Positions 22,174 through 33,522 of a DNA stretch of 64,000 nucleotides are shown in pieces. Source of the DNA: Solanum dulcamara (taxonomy: Eukaryota > Streptophyta > Magnoliopsida > Solanales > Solanaceae). The notes beneath the pieces are model-generated. The model saw only the letters and a program-made list of their open reading frames with translations, did not search any database and was not told where the DNA came from. Within the stretch, counting starts at the first letter, position 1; every line of letters starts with the position of its first letter. A program made the translations under genes and the position numbers. The stretch is from the NCBI RefSeq assembly GCF_947179165.1, contig NC_077240.1, forward strand, positions 53,716,001 to 53,780,000. The letters are read 5' to 3'.

Positions 22174-22526
22174 TGAGCTCAAGAGTGTGGGGTGTAACAC
22201 CCTTCCCCCTTTTAAAATATTCGTCCTCGAATGTTAATTAATCTTATGAGGTCTTACCAGGACTTTGGGAATTTTCTATATCAGTTGTCATCCATAGGCC
22301 TCCTACTCATCAACACCATTGATTTAGGAGTTTAGATTACTTGTAGACGTACGGAACCCATACGAATATTTCTTCTCTATCTTTGTCTCATCATACGCTT
22401 TGATAGGAGCCACGTCCTTGGTTCGCAATCTCCTAATTTGTCGACCCATGATGGCGATAGGTTTCTCCTCGTAGGATAACTCCTTGTTACGTGGATCCCA
22501 TCCACAGGAAAGATTCTGGAAGGGTC
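22174..22526 (-). mobile_element. E3: LTR tip, polypurine tract and chromodomain remnant
   Basis: On the minus strand, the LTR head (22174-22199) is preceded by a polypurine tract (22200-22212) and a palindrome with one changed pair (22216-22235). Upstream of that is a chromodomain segment (about 22324-22526). It shows ELSYEEKPIAIMGRQIRRL and LRTKDVAPIK, then a decayed end where the usual W-R-N and TWE residues are lost. The pol frame is cut at 22526 by E2 and resumes at 33523. The open frame that continues left-to-right into E2's LTR is an artefact of the junction. Confidence 0.8.
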
Positions 22527-25500
22527 TGTCACGACCCAACCCCGTAGGCCGCAACTGGGGTCCGACTTGGACCCTCTTATGCGTATTTATCAACTACACT
22601 TAAGTTGAACCGTGTGTGATGTGATACTATATACAAAAACCCCAATAGTTTAAAACTTTTTCATGTACATGTAGCCTCTTTCATTTGTTTCATATCATGA
22701 AAGGGCACGCGAGCCGACAAGGCTGCTATAACAAAAACATTCATAATATATCGAATAGGCAACATCGAAACTAACTCACAAACAACCCACATATAAACAT
22801 GTCTACAGACCTCTAAGAATAGTAACAATAACATATGGCGGGACAAGACCTCCGACGTACCCCTGAATGTACAAATATATACATTAAGTGACCAGCATCA
22901 AAATTTAGGCTCCAGAACAGTGAAGCACTTCTGACACAGCTGAGAGGAAATCCTACGCTGATGGATCTCCAGAATAAACATTTGTACCTGCGGGCATGAA
23001 ACGCAGCCCCCCGAGAAAAGGGGGTCAGTACAATATATGTACTGAGTATGTAAAGCATAACACATCGTAACTAAGATCATAACTGAAATAGGGATGCAGG
23101 AGACAAGTATAATAACTAAATGAATTACTGTACCTGCACCTTAGGACACGTAAATCATACACATCATCATATGCTGTGCCCGGCCCTCTAGTGAACTCGG
23201 TGTTATAATCACTTCTTCATAATCACATATCATCATATCATAATGCATTTCATTTCATCATATCATCGTATACGGTATTATACCATCGTATACGGTATCA
23301 TCTTATCATGTATATCATCGTATCACACCCGGTTCACTGCGGGGATCAGGGTCACAATGTATTGCTTTAATCTCATATGCATGCCTACATAAAGTATCCG
23401 GCCCTTTAGTAAGGGACTCGGTGAATGGAGTGGTGTACATCTATAGCGTACCATCATAATATACATATGTACCCGGCCCTCTAAGGAGGGACTTAGTGTT
23501 CCTTCCTTATTTCACCACATATACTATCATATTACAGCCGGCCCGGGACTCGGTGAATAATCGTATCATCATAACATATAACATATATCACACCTCACGT
23601 ACGGCATCGTCTCCTCGTGCGTGGAACTATACACATCCGGCACGAGACGCGGTGAAAGAAGCAGTAACACTGTGCACGATAACATATCCCGGCCCATCAT
23701 GGGACTCGAGGAAGGATGGGTTACAGTATGTATGAGTAGAGTAGTGAGAAACCATATGCAACTAAGTCATTATCTAAGACTCGATAAAACAGTCAAGTGA
23801 ACCGTCACCTGAAGACTGGGGGAGTAATTATCCGAGGTATCCCTTTAGATGTCATTAGGGCTTACATCAGTTGGGGCCTCAAGAATCACAGACATGCATC
23901 CAGACAAAGCCATATAGCTTATGCAATCAGAAACATGGTTTATGCAATCAAGGACACGATTATGCAATCAGAGACACAGTTATGCAATCAGAGACACAGT
24001 TACCTAGTCAAAGACTCAACTTATGCAATCAGACGCATTTACCATTTTAGAGCCTTTAAAAAAAAAGAGGAGTTGGTACCTCCACTTACTATTCATTATA
24101 TAGAAGGCTCGAGAATAGCAGTTTGACTACTTTCAGACTCTTATGTTCAGGAGTGATTACAAGTCATGAGTTACACTCAAAGCTCGTAAATGGAATTACC
24201 TCTAAACCTATATCATATACCATTTCACTTAAAATCAATCCATTCCAAAGGAAAGGAGAAATGGGCTTTACATGTACTAGTTTTCATCACATAGAAGAAA
24301 AAAAGGCAATGACTCAGCTATTGCAGAAGTTCTAATAAACAAGAGTCTCGACTCATACTCAGGGCTTTACGAATGGATTGAATCCCAAATATCGTATACA
24401 TATCATTCATAACTTATATCTAAGACATGCCAAAAGAAAAGAAGAATAGTTCTACATATCTATTCCAAAAACACGCCAAAGGAAAGCTTCACATACCTTG
24501 TATGGACTTCTCTTAATCACATCCACATCGTTGTCCTCGAAACCTATTTAACATGGAAGTAATGTAAGTATTAACAACCTTGGACTTTTCAGCAACTTAG
24601 ACTACCCACGAGTATTCATAACATTCATCCCTTCGCTCGCCTTCTCGGCTAGTTCCTTAACTAGTTAGGATGTTAACGAAAATCGGGCAGCACCTCCCCT
24701 ATAATGTGCCCTATCCGAATTCCCAACCATGTCTTTAGCACCTGCAGCCAACCAACAATGCAAACATCAGCCCATACATATACATATTACGACAAAATTA
24801 CACAATATAAACTCCAAATGGCTCGTCCGAAGTTACGATATCAAAAGAGGGTTTCTAGTTTCTATTTTGCGAAACCTTTAACCGTACGAAGCGTGGAATC
24901 ATGTGGCTGAAAACAGAAGATACTAAACCTATTTTAGAACACATTTATACCCTGCAACACACAACACACAACCAGCAGCAGCCTCCAAACACACCACGCC
25001 TCACTTTGACTACAATTTAACTACGGCGACTTCAATTTAGATTGTTTCTTTCGCTGAGCATCCCCACGATTTTTTTCATACTTCCAGCAGTATAAAAGTT
25101 ACATAATACACTCCATAACAACCTTATAAAGTCCTAATTTAAAGGAGAAACCTTACCTTACCCGAAATTGGCCAAAACTAGCCAAAATCGCGCCTCGGAA
25201 GTTTCTTAACATGCTGAAACTTTAGCGGACTGTTTGTATCTTTTTGGTGCTGCTACGAATCGTAAATTTACGTTAATAACACCTCCAAAGCATGTATAAA
25301 CTCTCACAAAAATGTGGGAGAAGAGAATCCAACCATACCTTAACAAACGGCTCTTCAAACGTGCTGAAAATTAACTTTGAAACTCCTCGACGCGGCTGAA
25401 ACTAAGGGGCTGTTTGCGTGGCTTCTTGCTGCCCCAAATCCGAAATTTTCATTATTAAAGACCGCTATATCACCGTAGGATACCTTAAATAATTAATTCA

Positions 25501-26181
25501 CGAAACGAAATCGGGCCTTACCTTTTGTTTTGCTCAAACCCGTGGCTGCCCTCACTTGTTCTTCACGTTTTTCTCTTGTTGCTGCAGTTTGAAGACCCAA
25601 TTCTGAAGTATATCCATAATATACATACATACATGTGGTCCCAAGGGGTGACACGTGTCAGCCCCTAAGGGTGACACGTGTCAAGCCATGATTGGCCACC
25701 GTGTCATGCTGCCAATTAGGGGCCGCCACGTGGCAGCGGGGTCCACCTCCCCCAAGCAGCTGCATCACCTACTTGAGCCTAAGTAGGTGCATCACCTGCT
25801 TGCTTGAGGTGCTGCCACGTGTCGCTTCTCCATTGGCTTCCACGCGTCGTCTTTTTCCCTTCCTCGCGGGTTCGTAATTTTGTCTCACTTTAAGAGCCTG
25901 TGTAATCCGTACTACGTAAGATTGATATATCCTTAAGCAACTTAAGTGTATAAGACTCTTAACTTAGTGTCTTACGTAAGTAAATCGAGTCCTATGACTC
26001 ATTTCTTAGCCTCCAACTCTTTCCGGATTCTTATGACTCTATCTCCAACCTCCCTTCTCGCGAGGTATCACAATCTTCTTTTCTTAGAGTTGTTTGATAG
26101 TGTCGTAGCATATCCGTCTCACATGATAGTGTCTAAGGAACTTAAGAAGACGTTCCGAGCTCAAGAGTGTGGGGTGTAACA
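22527..26181 (-). repeat. E2 3' LTR
   Basis: This 3,655 bp LTR has tips tgtcacgaccc and ggggtgtaaca as read on the + strand. It carries 20-bp tandem repeats (23919-24040), short catcgtatacggtat repeats (about 23265-23315), the double hairpin (about 23008-23046) and a G-box/TATA/donor module (about 25525-25690). No gene seen. Confidence 0.9.
23919..24040 (-). repeat. 20-bp tandem repeats in E2 LTR
   Basis: Units of tatgcaatcagagacacagt begin near 23920, 23941, 23961 and 23981, with a further partial unit after 24021. Two adjacent units are identical. The same array is present in the other E2 LTR (31247-31361), so it existed before insertion. Confidence 0.75.
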
Positions 26182-26384
26182 TCCTTCCCCCCTTTAGAAC
26201 ATTCGTCCCCGAATGTTGAATAAAATTTTCCTTAAGACTTTATATGGATCATAGGGAGATGCCTTTCTACTGGAATGGCATACAGTTTCGTCCAAGTAAT
26301 TAATATACGAGTTCCAAGACTAGGGCTATCCGTAGACATCGGGAATAGGTACGGACACTTGTGTTTCATGTCCTTTTCAACCTC

Positions 26385-26573
26385 CTAGTTTATGTCTTCA
26401 CGATTCTTATTCCGCCACAGTACCTTGACGGAAGCTATGTCCTTAGTTCGCAACCCGTTTAATCTGCTGATTCCGTATCGAGATAGGTTGCCCCTCGTAG
26501 GATAACTCCCTGTTACATGGACCTCCTCCACGGGAAATATTCTGGGAGCATCGTTCCCATTCTTACGGAGCAT
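26385..26573 (-). pseudogene. Decayed chromodomain segment of E2
   Basis: The reverse-strand frame shows an LRKNG start (remnant of the HVSMLR stretch), then LRTKDIASVKVLWRNKNRED, clearly the chromodomain of the family, and a premature stop. The preceding YEE box is altered. The integrase core is represented only by scraps to the right, with frameshifts. Confidence 0.75.
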
Positions 26574-27658
26574 TGATCTGTGAAAACTGAATGTATTGTT
26601 TCAAATCGGATGGTAGGTCCCACTCATAGGCAGCTTTATCTATTCTAAAAATGCCCTGCAAAAGATCAATGTATCCCCTTCTAGCTGACTTTAGGCTGCT
26701 AATCGATATCTTGTTCCGGAATAAGCTTTACTTCATCAATAATTTAGTGGATCACATCTGGGCCTGTCCCTTAATCGAAGGGCAAAATGTCATACTAAGA
26801 TTCATCTGGGTTCCTCAATCCCTTTCGAAATGATTTCCAGCAGTTAGCTGTAAATTGAACTTTTCTATCTGAGATAATATATGTGGGGACTCCATGAAAT
26901 CTTATTGTTTCCCTACTATGTCATTTTGCAGAACCCTCAGCTGAATATGCCTTTCTAACTGGAGGGGAACAGGTTGATTCTGTCAGCCCATCTACCATAG
27001 CCCGTATGAACTCCCAGTTCCTTAGAATGTGAGGTCAGCTCGTACTATAATACATATTAACTGCTTTCCACATCTGAGTCGGGGTTTCCAGTCCCTGAGA
27101 TAGGCTATCAGACTGCTGATGCTTCTTTTAACTTAAGCTATTGTACAACTCCTCTTAATCCAACTTGTAATACCTTAGGTATGCTATCTTTGTCTTTTAC
27201 TCAGATCTTTTCTCCAGTTTTCTTACCATACATCATATTGTAATCCTTACATAAACGTGTGTACGGACATAGAGCAGTACAGAAAATTCCTTAGCGTTGC
27301 TATACTAGTGGCTTACCTCCTTTAGTCGAGGTCAAGGCTCCACTATGGCTCTTGTCCTTAATACCGATTATATCTGAATAGTTCTACCTCAAACCATCTT
27401 ACACTTTTCCTGAATAGATTCTAAATATGGCAATCACATTGTTATTACTGACTTTCTTTTATCGAGTAATCATTTGACCTTGCTCTTAGTATGCCAATAT
27501 TCATAGGTTGCACAACTATTATTGTGCCATTTTCACGAGGTGCATTGTATTTCAGTCATAATCTTTTTCTGCTCTTGGCGTACTCTGTTCTATATGTGTC
27601 ATTGTACCAATACGCCTTTATAATCTCTTTTTGTCATACTTGTTTTGTTCTCTTTCTC

Positions 27659-27763
27659 ACTTCCCAGGGGGTCACCCATCCCAGTGCTACTCTCATTCGA
27701 GCACGCTTAACTTCGGGGTTTTAACGGAATCCGGTGCATCAGTTTGGGTATGATCACGTCCAT
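27659..27763 (-). pseudogene. 5S rRNA-derived insert in E2 (sense to element)
   Basis: The minus strand reads as 5S rRNA from ggacgtgatcatacc, through gatgcaccggattcc, cgaagttaagcgtgct and gagagtagcact, to gggatgggtgaccccctggg and gaagt. Box A begins agttaagcgtgct, then differs in the ttgggcg part. The IE/box C zone is almost intact. The terminal cctcgtg part is lost. Flanking DNA differs from that around the 5S of E1 and E4, and here the 5S strand is the same as the element strand. An origin separate from those copies is likely. Whether it is transcribed by pol III is unknown. Confidence 0.85.
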
Positions 27764-29324
27764 CCCTTATGGGGTCTCATTTGACGTTTAAGCGTCCCCA
27801 TTTACATGCGATAGCATCGGTTGATTTTCTTTTACGCTTGTACTTCTTTTGTCCACTTCCCCCCTTTTAGGGTGTACCTATGTTATTCTCCGTATATCTT
27901 CAGCTATTTACACGCGAATGATTCTATTCCAACATATTTAACGGGTTGCACCATATCTACATCTTCTGTTAAATCATCCCCACGTTAGGTTGCCTTTCTA
28001 GGAAACCCTAGCACAACCGTAGGGTGCTTTAATATTTGGAATATCTCGAATCGAGTCTCATCTAATGATTGATACTCGAGTAATATCCGTAATGTAGCAG
28101 TGCATTCAAAGCCACATTCCATTCATCCAAACCAGTAATTAGGGAGGGCTCATAATTGGTGCACATTCCCCACTCGAGTATACTTATACTTTAATGACTC
28201 ATGTTTCGAGCTTCGTCATTATACTAACTTTATTCCAGTGGATAACACTAATCATTAGAGTGGAGTCACGTGTACACCATACTTCTTTACGCCTCCTGAG
28301 CTTGCATCTTTGTTGTGTGCCTAAGGTTCATTTCTAATCCTGCTTAAAACCACATCAACTTCGTGGTAGTAGTGGCCTTGTCTTAATACTTTTTCATCGT
28401 ACTATACCTCCAGTTCGTAACTGTCTATGTCTCTTTTTGTTCGATACTTATACTTAATTAATCGCATCTATCTTGAGTGCCTCTATTAGAGCTTTTGTAT
28501 TATTCCTTCAACTCATTTCCATTTTTGGTTGGGCGTAAGGAATTCCATATTACCCTTTATTTCCTTGCACTAGCCATCCTTTTCGTCATCATATAACCTT
28601 TATTCGAAACTTTCCTTATGAAACTTGATAAATCTTCCTTATTTGTTCCATAGCTTGCTTCTCCGTTCCACACCTATCTTTACATTCCATTTACATGGAC
28701 CATCATACCTTCTAGTTAATTCCTTACTAAGTTTTGCTTATTCTCATAATGGTTTTTGTTATGTTCACCTGGTACCTTGTTCGCATTCAGACCCATAGTA
28801 TAATACCGCTTGACTTTCTTCACGATTCTTACTAAGGGTTACTTACCCTTCTTATCTAGTCTTGTCCTTAATGTTTCACAAGCTATCTTATTAACACTTC
28901 ATATCCGTCACAATTGTTTTCCCTTTGTACTCTTGTCTTACTCTTGTCTTAACCATACTGTTACTTCCTTCAACTATCACTTGTCATAGTTTATCCCTAT
29001 GTATCAATTTAGGAAATGCCTTACTATCTCATTTTATCTCGATCTATCAGTTCTCTCTGAGTCATTTTCTTTGGCTTATAGTTCCTTTCTAACTTATTCT
29101 ACTATTCTAGTATCGTCCTCCTAGTTTCTATTGCCATTAACTCAACAATTAACTTATTTCTCGAGGTCAGCCATACTTGTTTAGTCAAATCTCATCATTG
29201 TTGTGAAAACCACTTTTTAAGACATACTATAGCCCTGTACCTCATTCTCCTCTTATTTCTAGGAAAATTTGGGCAGAGTTTCCTCTGTATTTCTTACTAT
29301 ATCAACACCTGCACGCAGAAAATA

Positions 29325-29440
29325 CCAACAGTGCCTCACAGGGCACACATATATACATTCATATTGTATAACATCTCAGCCACACAGGGCACACATATAT
29401 AGTCATATCATCTCATATCGCAGCCGCACAGGGCGCCCAT
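29325..29440 (-). repeat. Leader repeats of E2
   Basis: Three copies of a phrase with the core gccctgtgtggctg, each followed by an AT-rich gatatgagatgatatg-like stretch (minus strand), lie about 400-510 bases after the primer site. A donor-like aggtaagt lies just upstream (complement of acttacct near 29460). This is the same arrangement as in E1, E4 and E6. Confidence 0.5.
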
Positions 29441-29837
29441 AATTAACAGTATGGAAATGAACTTACCTATTATGTCCACTGGAGCTGCACCTGTTATACT
29501 TTCCTATTTACCTTTCCTTTCACTTTTCAATTGTATCTATCAATCGCATTTCAATACCTTACCTAACATAGGGCTTTCGTGCCTCTGCTTACCTGCGTGC
29601 TTCGTAACATCCAATATTGTCAGTTATTTTCTTCTATCGGCGTTGTCTTCCTGCTAAAATTGCAGGTTAGTATGAGGAATTTCATTTCCTATAGCTCGGC
29701 TCTATCGCACGATCTTAGATATGAAAGAAAGTAACATCCTAAATATCCTGTAGCCTCCTGTCTGTAGATGTGGTGCATAACACACCAATAAACAAGACTC
29801 TACTAGATACGGTCTGTAGACATTCCAAGGACGAACT

Positions 29838-29849
29838 GCTCTGATACCA
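29838..29849 (-). other. Primer-binding site of E2
   Basis: The complement reads TGGTATCAGAGC, a perfect tRNA-iMet primer site, four bases from the 5' LTR end. It proves the minus orientation of E2. Confidence 0.9.
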
Positions 29850-29853
29850 CTTC

Positions 29854-32800
29854 TGTCATGACCCAACCCCGTAGGCCACAACTGGGGTCCGACCTGGACC
29901 CTCTTATGCGTATTTATCAACTACACTTAAGTTGAACCGTGTGTGATGTGATACTATATACAAAAACCCCAATAGTTTAAAACTTTTTCATGTACATGTA
30001 GCCTCTTTCATTTGTTTCATATCATGAAAGGGCACGCGAGCCGACAAGGCTGCTATAACAAAAACATTCACAATATATCGAATAGGCAACATCGAAACTA
30101 ACTCACAAACAACCCACATATACACATGTCTACAAACCTCTAAGAATAGAAACAATAACATATGGCGGGACAAGACCTCCGTCGTACCCCTGAATGTACA
30201 AATATATACATTAAGTGACCAGCATCAAAATTTAGGCTCCAGAACAGTGAAACACTTCCGACACAGCTGAGAGGAACTCCTACGCTGATGGATCTCCAGA
30301 ATAAACATCTGTACCTGTGGGCATGAAACGCAGCCCCCCGAGAAAAAGGGGTCAGTACGATATATGTACTGAGTATGTAAAGCATAAGACATCGTAACTG
30401 AGATCATAACTGGAATAGGGATGCAGGGGACAAGTATAATAACTAAATGAATTACTGTACCTGCACCTTAGGACACGTAAATCATACACATCATCATATG
30501 CTGTGCCCGGCCCTCTAGTGAACTCGGTGTTATAATCACTTCTTCATAATCACATATCATCATATCATAATGCATTTCATTTCATCATATCATCGTATAC
30601 GGTATCATACCATCGTATACGGTATCATCTAATCATGTATATCATCGTATCACACCTGGTTCACTGCGGGGCTCAAGGTCACAATGTATTGCTTTAATCT
30701 CATATGCATGCCTACATAAAGTATCCGGCCCTTTAGTAAGGGACTCGGTGAATGGAGTGGTGTACGTCTATAGCGTACCATCATAATATACATATGTACC
30801 CGGCCCTCTAAGGAGAGACTTGGTGTTCCTTCCTTATTTCACCACATATACTATCATATTACAGCCGGCCCGGGACTCGGTGAATAATCGTATCGTCATA
30901 ACATATAACATATATCACACCTCACGTACGGCATCGTCTCCTCATGCGTGGAACTATACACATCCGGCCCGGGACGCGGTGAAAGAAGCAGTAACACTGT
31001 GCACAATAACATATCCCGGCCCATCGTAGGACTCGAGGAAGGATGGGTTATAGTATGTACGAGTAGAGTAGTGAGAAACCATATGCAACTAAGTCATTAT
31101 CTAAGACTCGATGAAACAGTCAAGTGAACCGTTACCTGAAGACTGGGGGAGTAATTATCCGAGGTATCCCTTTAGATGTCATTAGGGCTTACATCAGTTG
31201 GGGCCTCAAGAATCACAGACATGCATCCAGACAAAGCCATATAGCTTATGCAATCAGAAACATGGTTTATGCAATCAAGGACACGATTATGCAATCAGAG
31301 ACACAGTTATGCAATCAGAGACACAGTTACCTAGTCAAAGACTCAACTTATGCAATCAGACGCATTTACCATTTTAGAGCCTTTAAAAAAAAGAGGAGCT
31401 GGTACCTCCACTTACTATTCATTATATAGAAGGCTCGAGAATAGCAGTTTGACTACTTTCAGACTCTTATGTTCAGGAGTGATTACAAGTCACGAGTTAC
31501 ACTCAAAGCTCGTAAATGGAATTACCTCTAAACCTATATCATATACCATTTCACTTAAAATCAAGCCATTCCAAAGGAAAGGAGAAATGGGCTTTACATG
31601 TACTAGTTTTCATCAAATAGAAGACAAAAAGGCAATGACTCAGCTATTGCAGAAGTTCTAATAAACAAGAGTCTCGACTCATACTCAGGGCTTTACAAAT
31701 GGATTGAATCCCAAATATCGTATACATATCATTCATAACTTATATCTAAGACATGCCAAAAGAAAAGAAGAATAGTTCTACATATCTATTCCAAAAACAC
31801 GCCAAAGGAAAGCTTCACATACCTTGTATGGACTTCTCTTAATCACATCCACATCGTTGTCCTCGAAACCTATTTAACATGGAAGTAATGTAAGTATTAA
31901 CAACCTTGGACTTTTCAGCAACTTAGACTACCCACGAGTATTCATAACATTCATCCCTTCGCTCGCCTTCTCGGCTAGTTCCTTAACTAGTTAGGATGTT
32001 AACGAAAATCGGGCAGCACCTCCCCTATAATGTGCCCTATCCGAATTCCCAACCATGTCTTTAGCACCTGCAGCCAACCAAAAATGCAAACAGCAGCCCA
32101 TACATATACATATTACGACAAAATTACACAATATAAACTCCGAATGGCTCGTCCGAAGTTACGATATCAAAAGAGGGTTTCTATTTTCTATTTTGCGAAA
32201 CCTTTAACCGTACGAAGCATGGAATCATGTGGCTGAAAACAGAAGATACTAAACCTATTTTAGAACACATTTATACCCTGCAACACACACCACACAACCA
32301 GAAGCAGCCTCCAAACACACCACGCCTCACTTTGACTACAATTTAACTACGGCGACTTCAATTTAGATTGTTTCTTTCGCTGAGCATCCCCACGATTTTT
32401 TTTCATATTTCCAGCAGTATAAAAGTTACATAATACACTCCATAACAACCTTATAAAGTCCTAATTTAAAGGAGAAACCTTACCTTACCCGAAATTGGCC
32501 AAAACTAGCCAAAATCGCGCCTCGGAAGTTTCTTAACATGCTGAAACTTTAGCGGACTGTTTGTATCTTTTTGGTGCTGCTCCGAATCGTAACTTTACAT
32601 TAATAACACCTCCAAAGCATGTATAAACTCTCACAAAAATGTGGGAGAAGAGAATCCAACCATACCTTAACAAACGGCTCTTCAAACGTGCTGAAAATTA
32701 ACTTCGGAACTCCTCGACGCGGATGAAACTAAGGGGCTGTTTGCGTGGCTTCTTGCTGCCCCAAATCCGAAATTTTCATTATTAAAGACCGCTATATCAC

Positions 32801-33517
32801 CGTAGGATACCTTAAATAATTAATTCACGAAACGAAATCGGGCCTTACCTTTTGTTTTGCACAAACCCGTGACTGCCCTCACTTGTTCTTCACGTTTTTC
32901 TCTTGTTGCTGCTTTGTTGCTGCAGTTTGAAGACCCAATTCTGAAGTATATCCATAATATACATACATAAATGTGGTCCCAAGGGGTGACACGTGTCATC
33001 CCCTAAGGATGACATGTCAAGCCATGATTGGCCACCGTGTCATGCTGCCAATTAGGGGCCACCACGTGGCAGCGGGGTCCACCTCCCCCAAGCAGCTGCA
33101 TCACCTACTTGAGCCTAAGTAGGTGCATCACCTGCTTGCTTGAGGTGCTGCCACGTGTCTCTTCTCCATTGGCTGCCACGCGTCATCTTTTTCCCTTCCT
33201 CGCGGGTTCGTAATTTCGTCTCACTTTAAGAGCCTATGTAATCCGTACTACGTAAGCTTGATATATCCTTAAGCAACTTAAGTGTATAAGACTCTTAACT
33301 TAGTGTCTTACGTAAGTAAATCGAGTCCTATGACTCATTTCTTAGCCTCCAACTCTTTCCAGATTCTTATGACTCTATCTCCAACCTCCCTTCTCGCGAG
33401 GTATCACAATCTTCTTTTCTTAGAGTTGTTTGATAGTGTCGTAGCTTATCCGTATCACATGATAGTGTCTAAGGAACTTAAGAAAACGTTCCGAGCTCAA
33501 GAGTGCGGGGTGTAACA
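29854..33517 (-). repeat. E2 5' LTR
   Basis: This 3,664 bp LTR is nearly identical to the 3' LTR and carries the same tandem array (31247-31361) and double hairpin. The promoter-like module is well preserved: G-box palindrome gacacgtgtc at 32988-32997, TATA-like run at about 32954-32970, short exon, and an aggtaag donor (complement at about 32843-32850). No gene seen. Confidence 0.9.
32840..33000 (-). promoter_or_regulatory. Candidate promoter and splice donor in E2 5' LTR
   Basis: Reading on the minus strand, the ABRE-like G-box gacacgtgtc (32988-32997) is followed by a tatgtatgtatattatgg run (about 32954-32970). About 90-110 bases of presumptive leader come next, then an AAAAG/GTAAGG donor near 32847, followed by the conserved gtgaattaatta. 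This is the intact 5' LTR of a recently inserted element, so it is the most plausible active promoter in the window. No expression evidence is available. Confidence 0.45.
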
Positions 33518-33522
33518 GGGTC

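Larger units (their letters stand above)
26182..29853 (-). mobile_element. E2 internal region
   Basis: This 3,672 bp region reads from a primer site (29838-29849) to a polypurine tract (about 26182-26195) and palindrome (26198-26217). From 3' to 5' it holds a decayed chromodomain (26385-26573), integrase-derived scraps (to about 27200), the 5S-like segment, and about 1.5 kb of noncoding sequence (27780-29300) shared with E6. It then holds the repeated leader. Its middle is not the same as that of E1/E4/E5, so two internal types exist in this family. No intact protein-coding frame is present. Confidence 0.8.
22527..33517 (-). mobile_element. E2: complete LARD-like gypsy element, TSD GGGTC
   Basis: This is a whole element of 10,991 bp on the minus strand: 5' LTR 29854-33517, internal 26182-29853, 3' LTR 22527-26181. 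The flanking pentamers are identical (gggtc at 22522-22526 and 33518-33522), so the insertion is intact, and it interrupts the integrase C-terminus of E3. In the first about 455 aligned LTR bases from the internal side of each copy I count 11 differences, about 2.4%, which implies a fairly recent insertion. The internal region has no gag, protease or RT. It keeps a primer site, leader repeats, a 5S-like insert, integrase/chromodomain scraps and a polypurine tract. Movement must have used proteins supplied in trans. Confidence 0.9.

Noticed and set aside
22324..22593. 89-codon frame spanning the E3/E2 junction
   Set aside because: Its first part is E2 LTR sequence and only the second part is chromodomain; the fusion is a chance read-through.
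23919..24040. Regular 20-bp direct repeats resembling a repeat/spacer array
   Set aside because: Units abut with no spacers, lie in a retrotransposon LTR of a plant genome, and have no cas-like neighbour; not CRISPR.
29702..29920. Reverse frame across the E2 primer site and LTR
   Set aside because: Chance frame across a functional boundary with no protein similarity.
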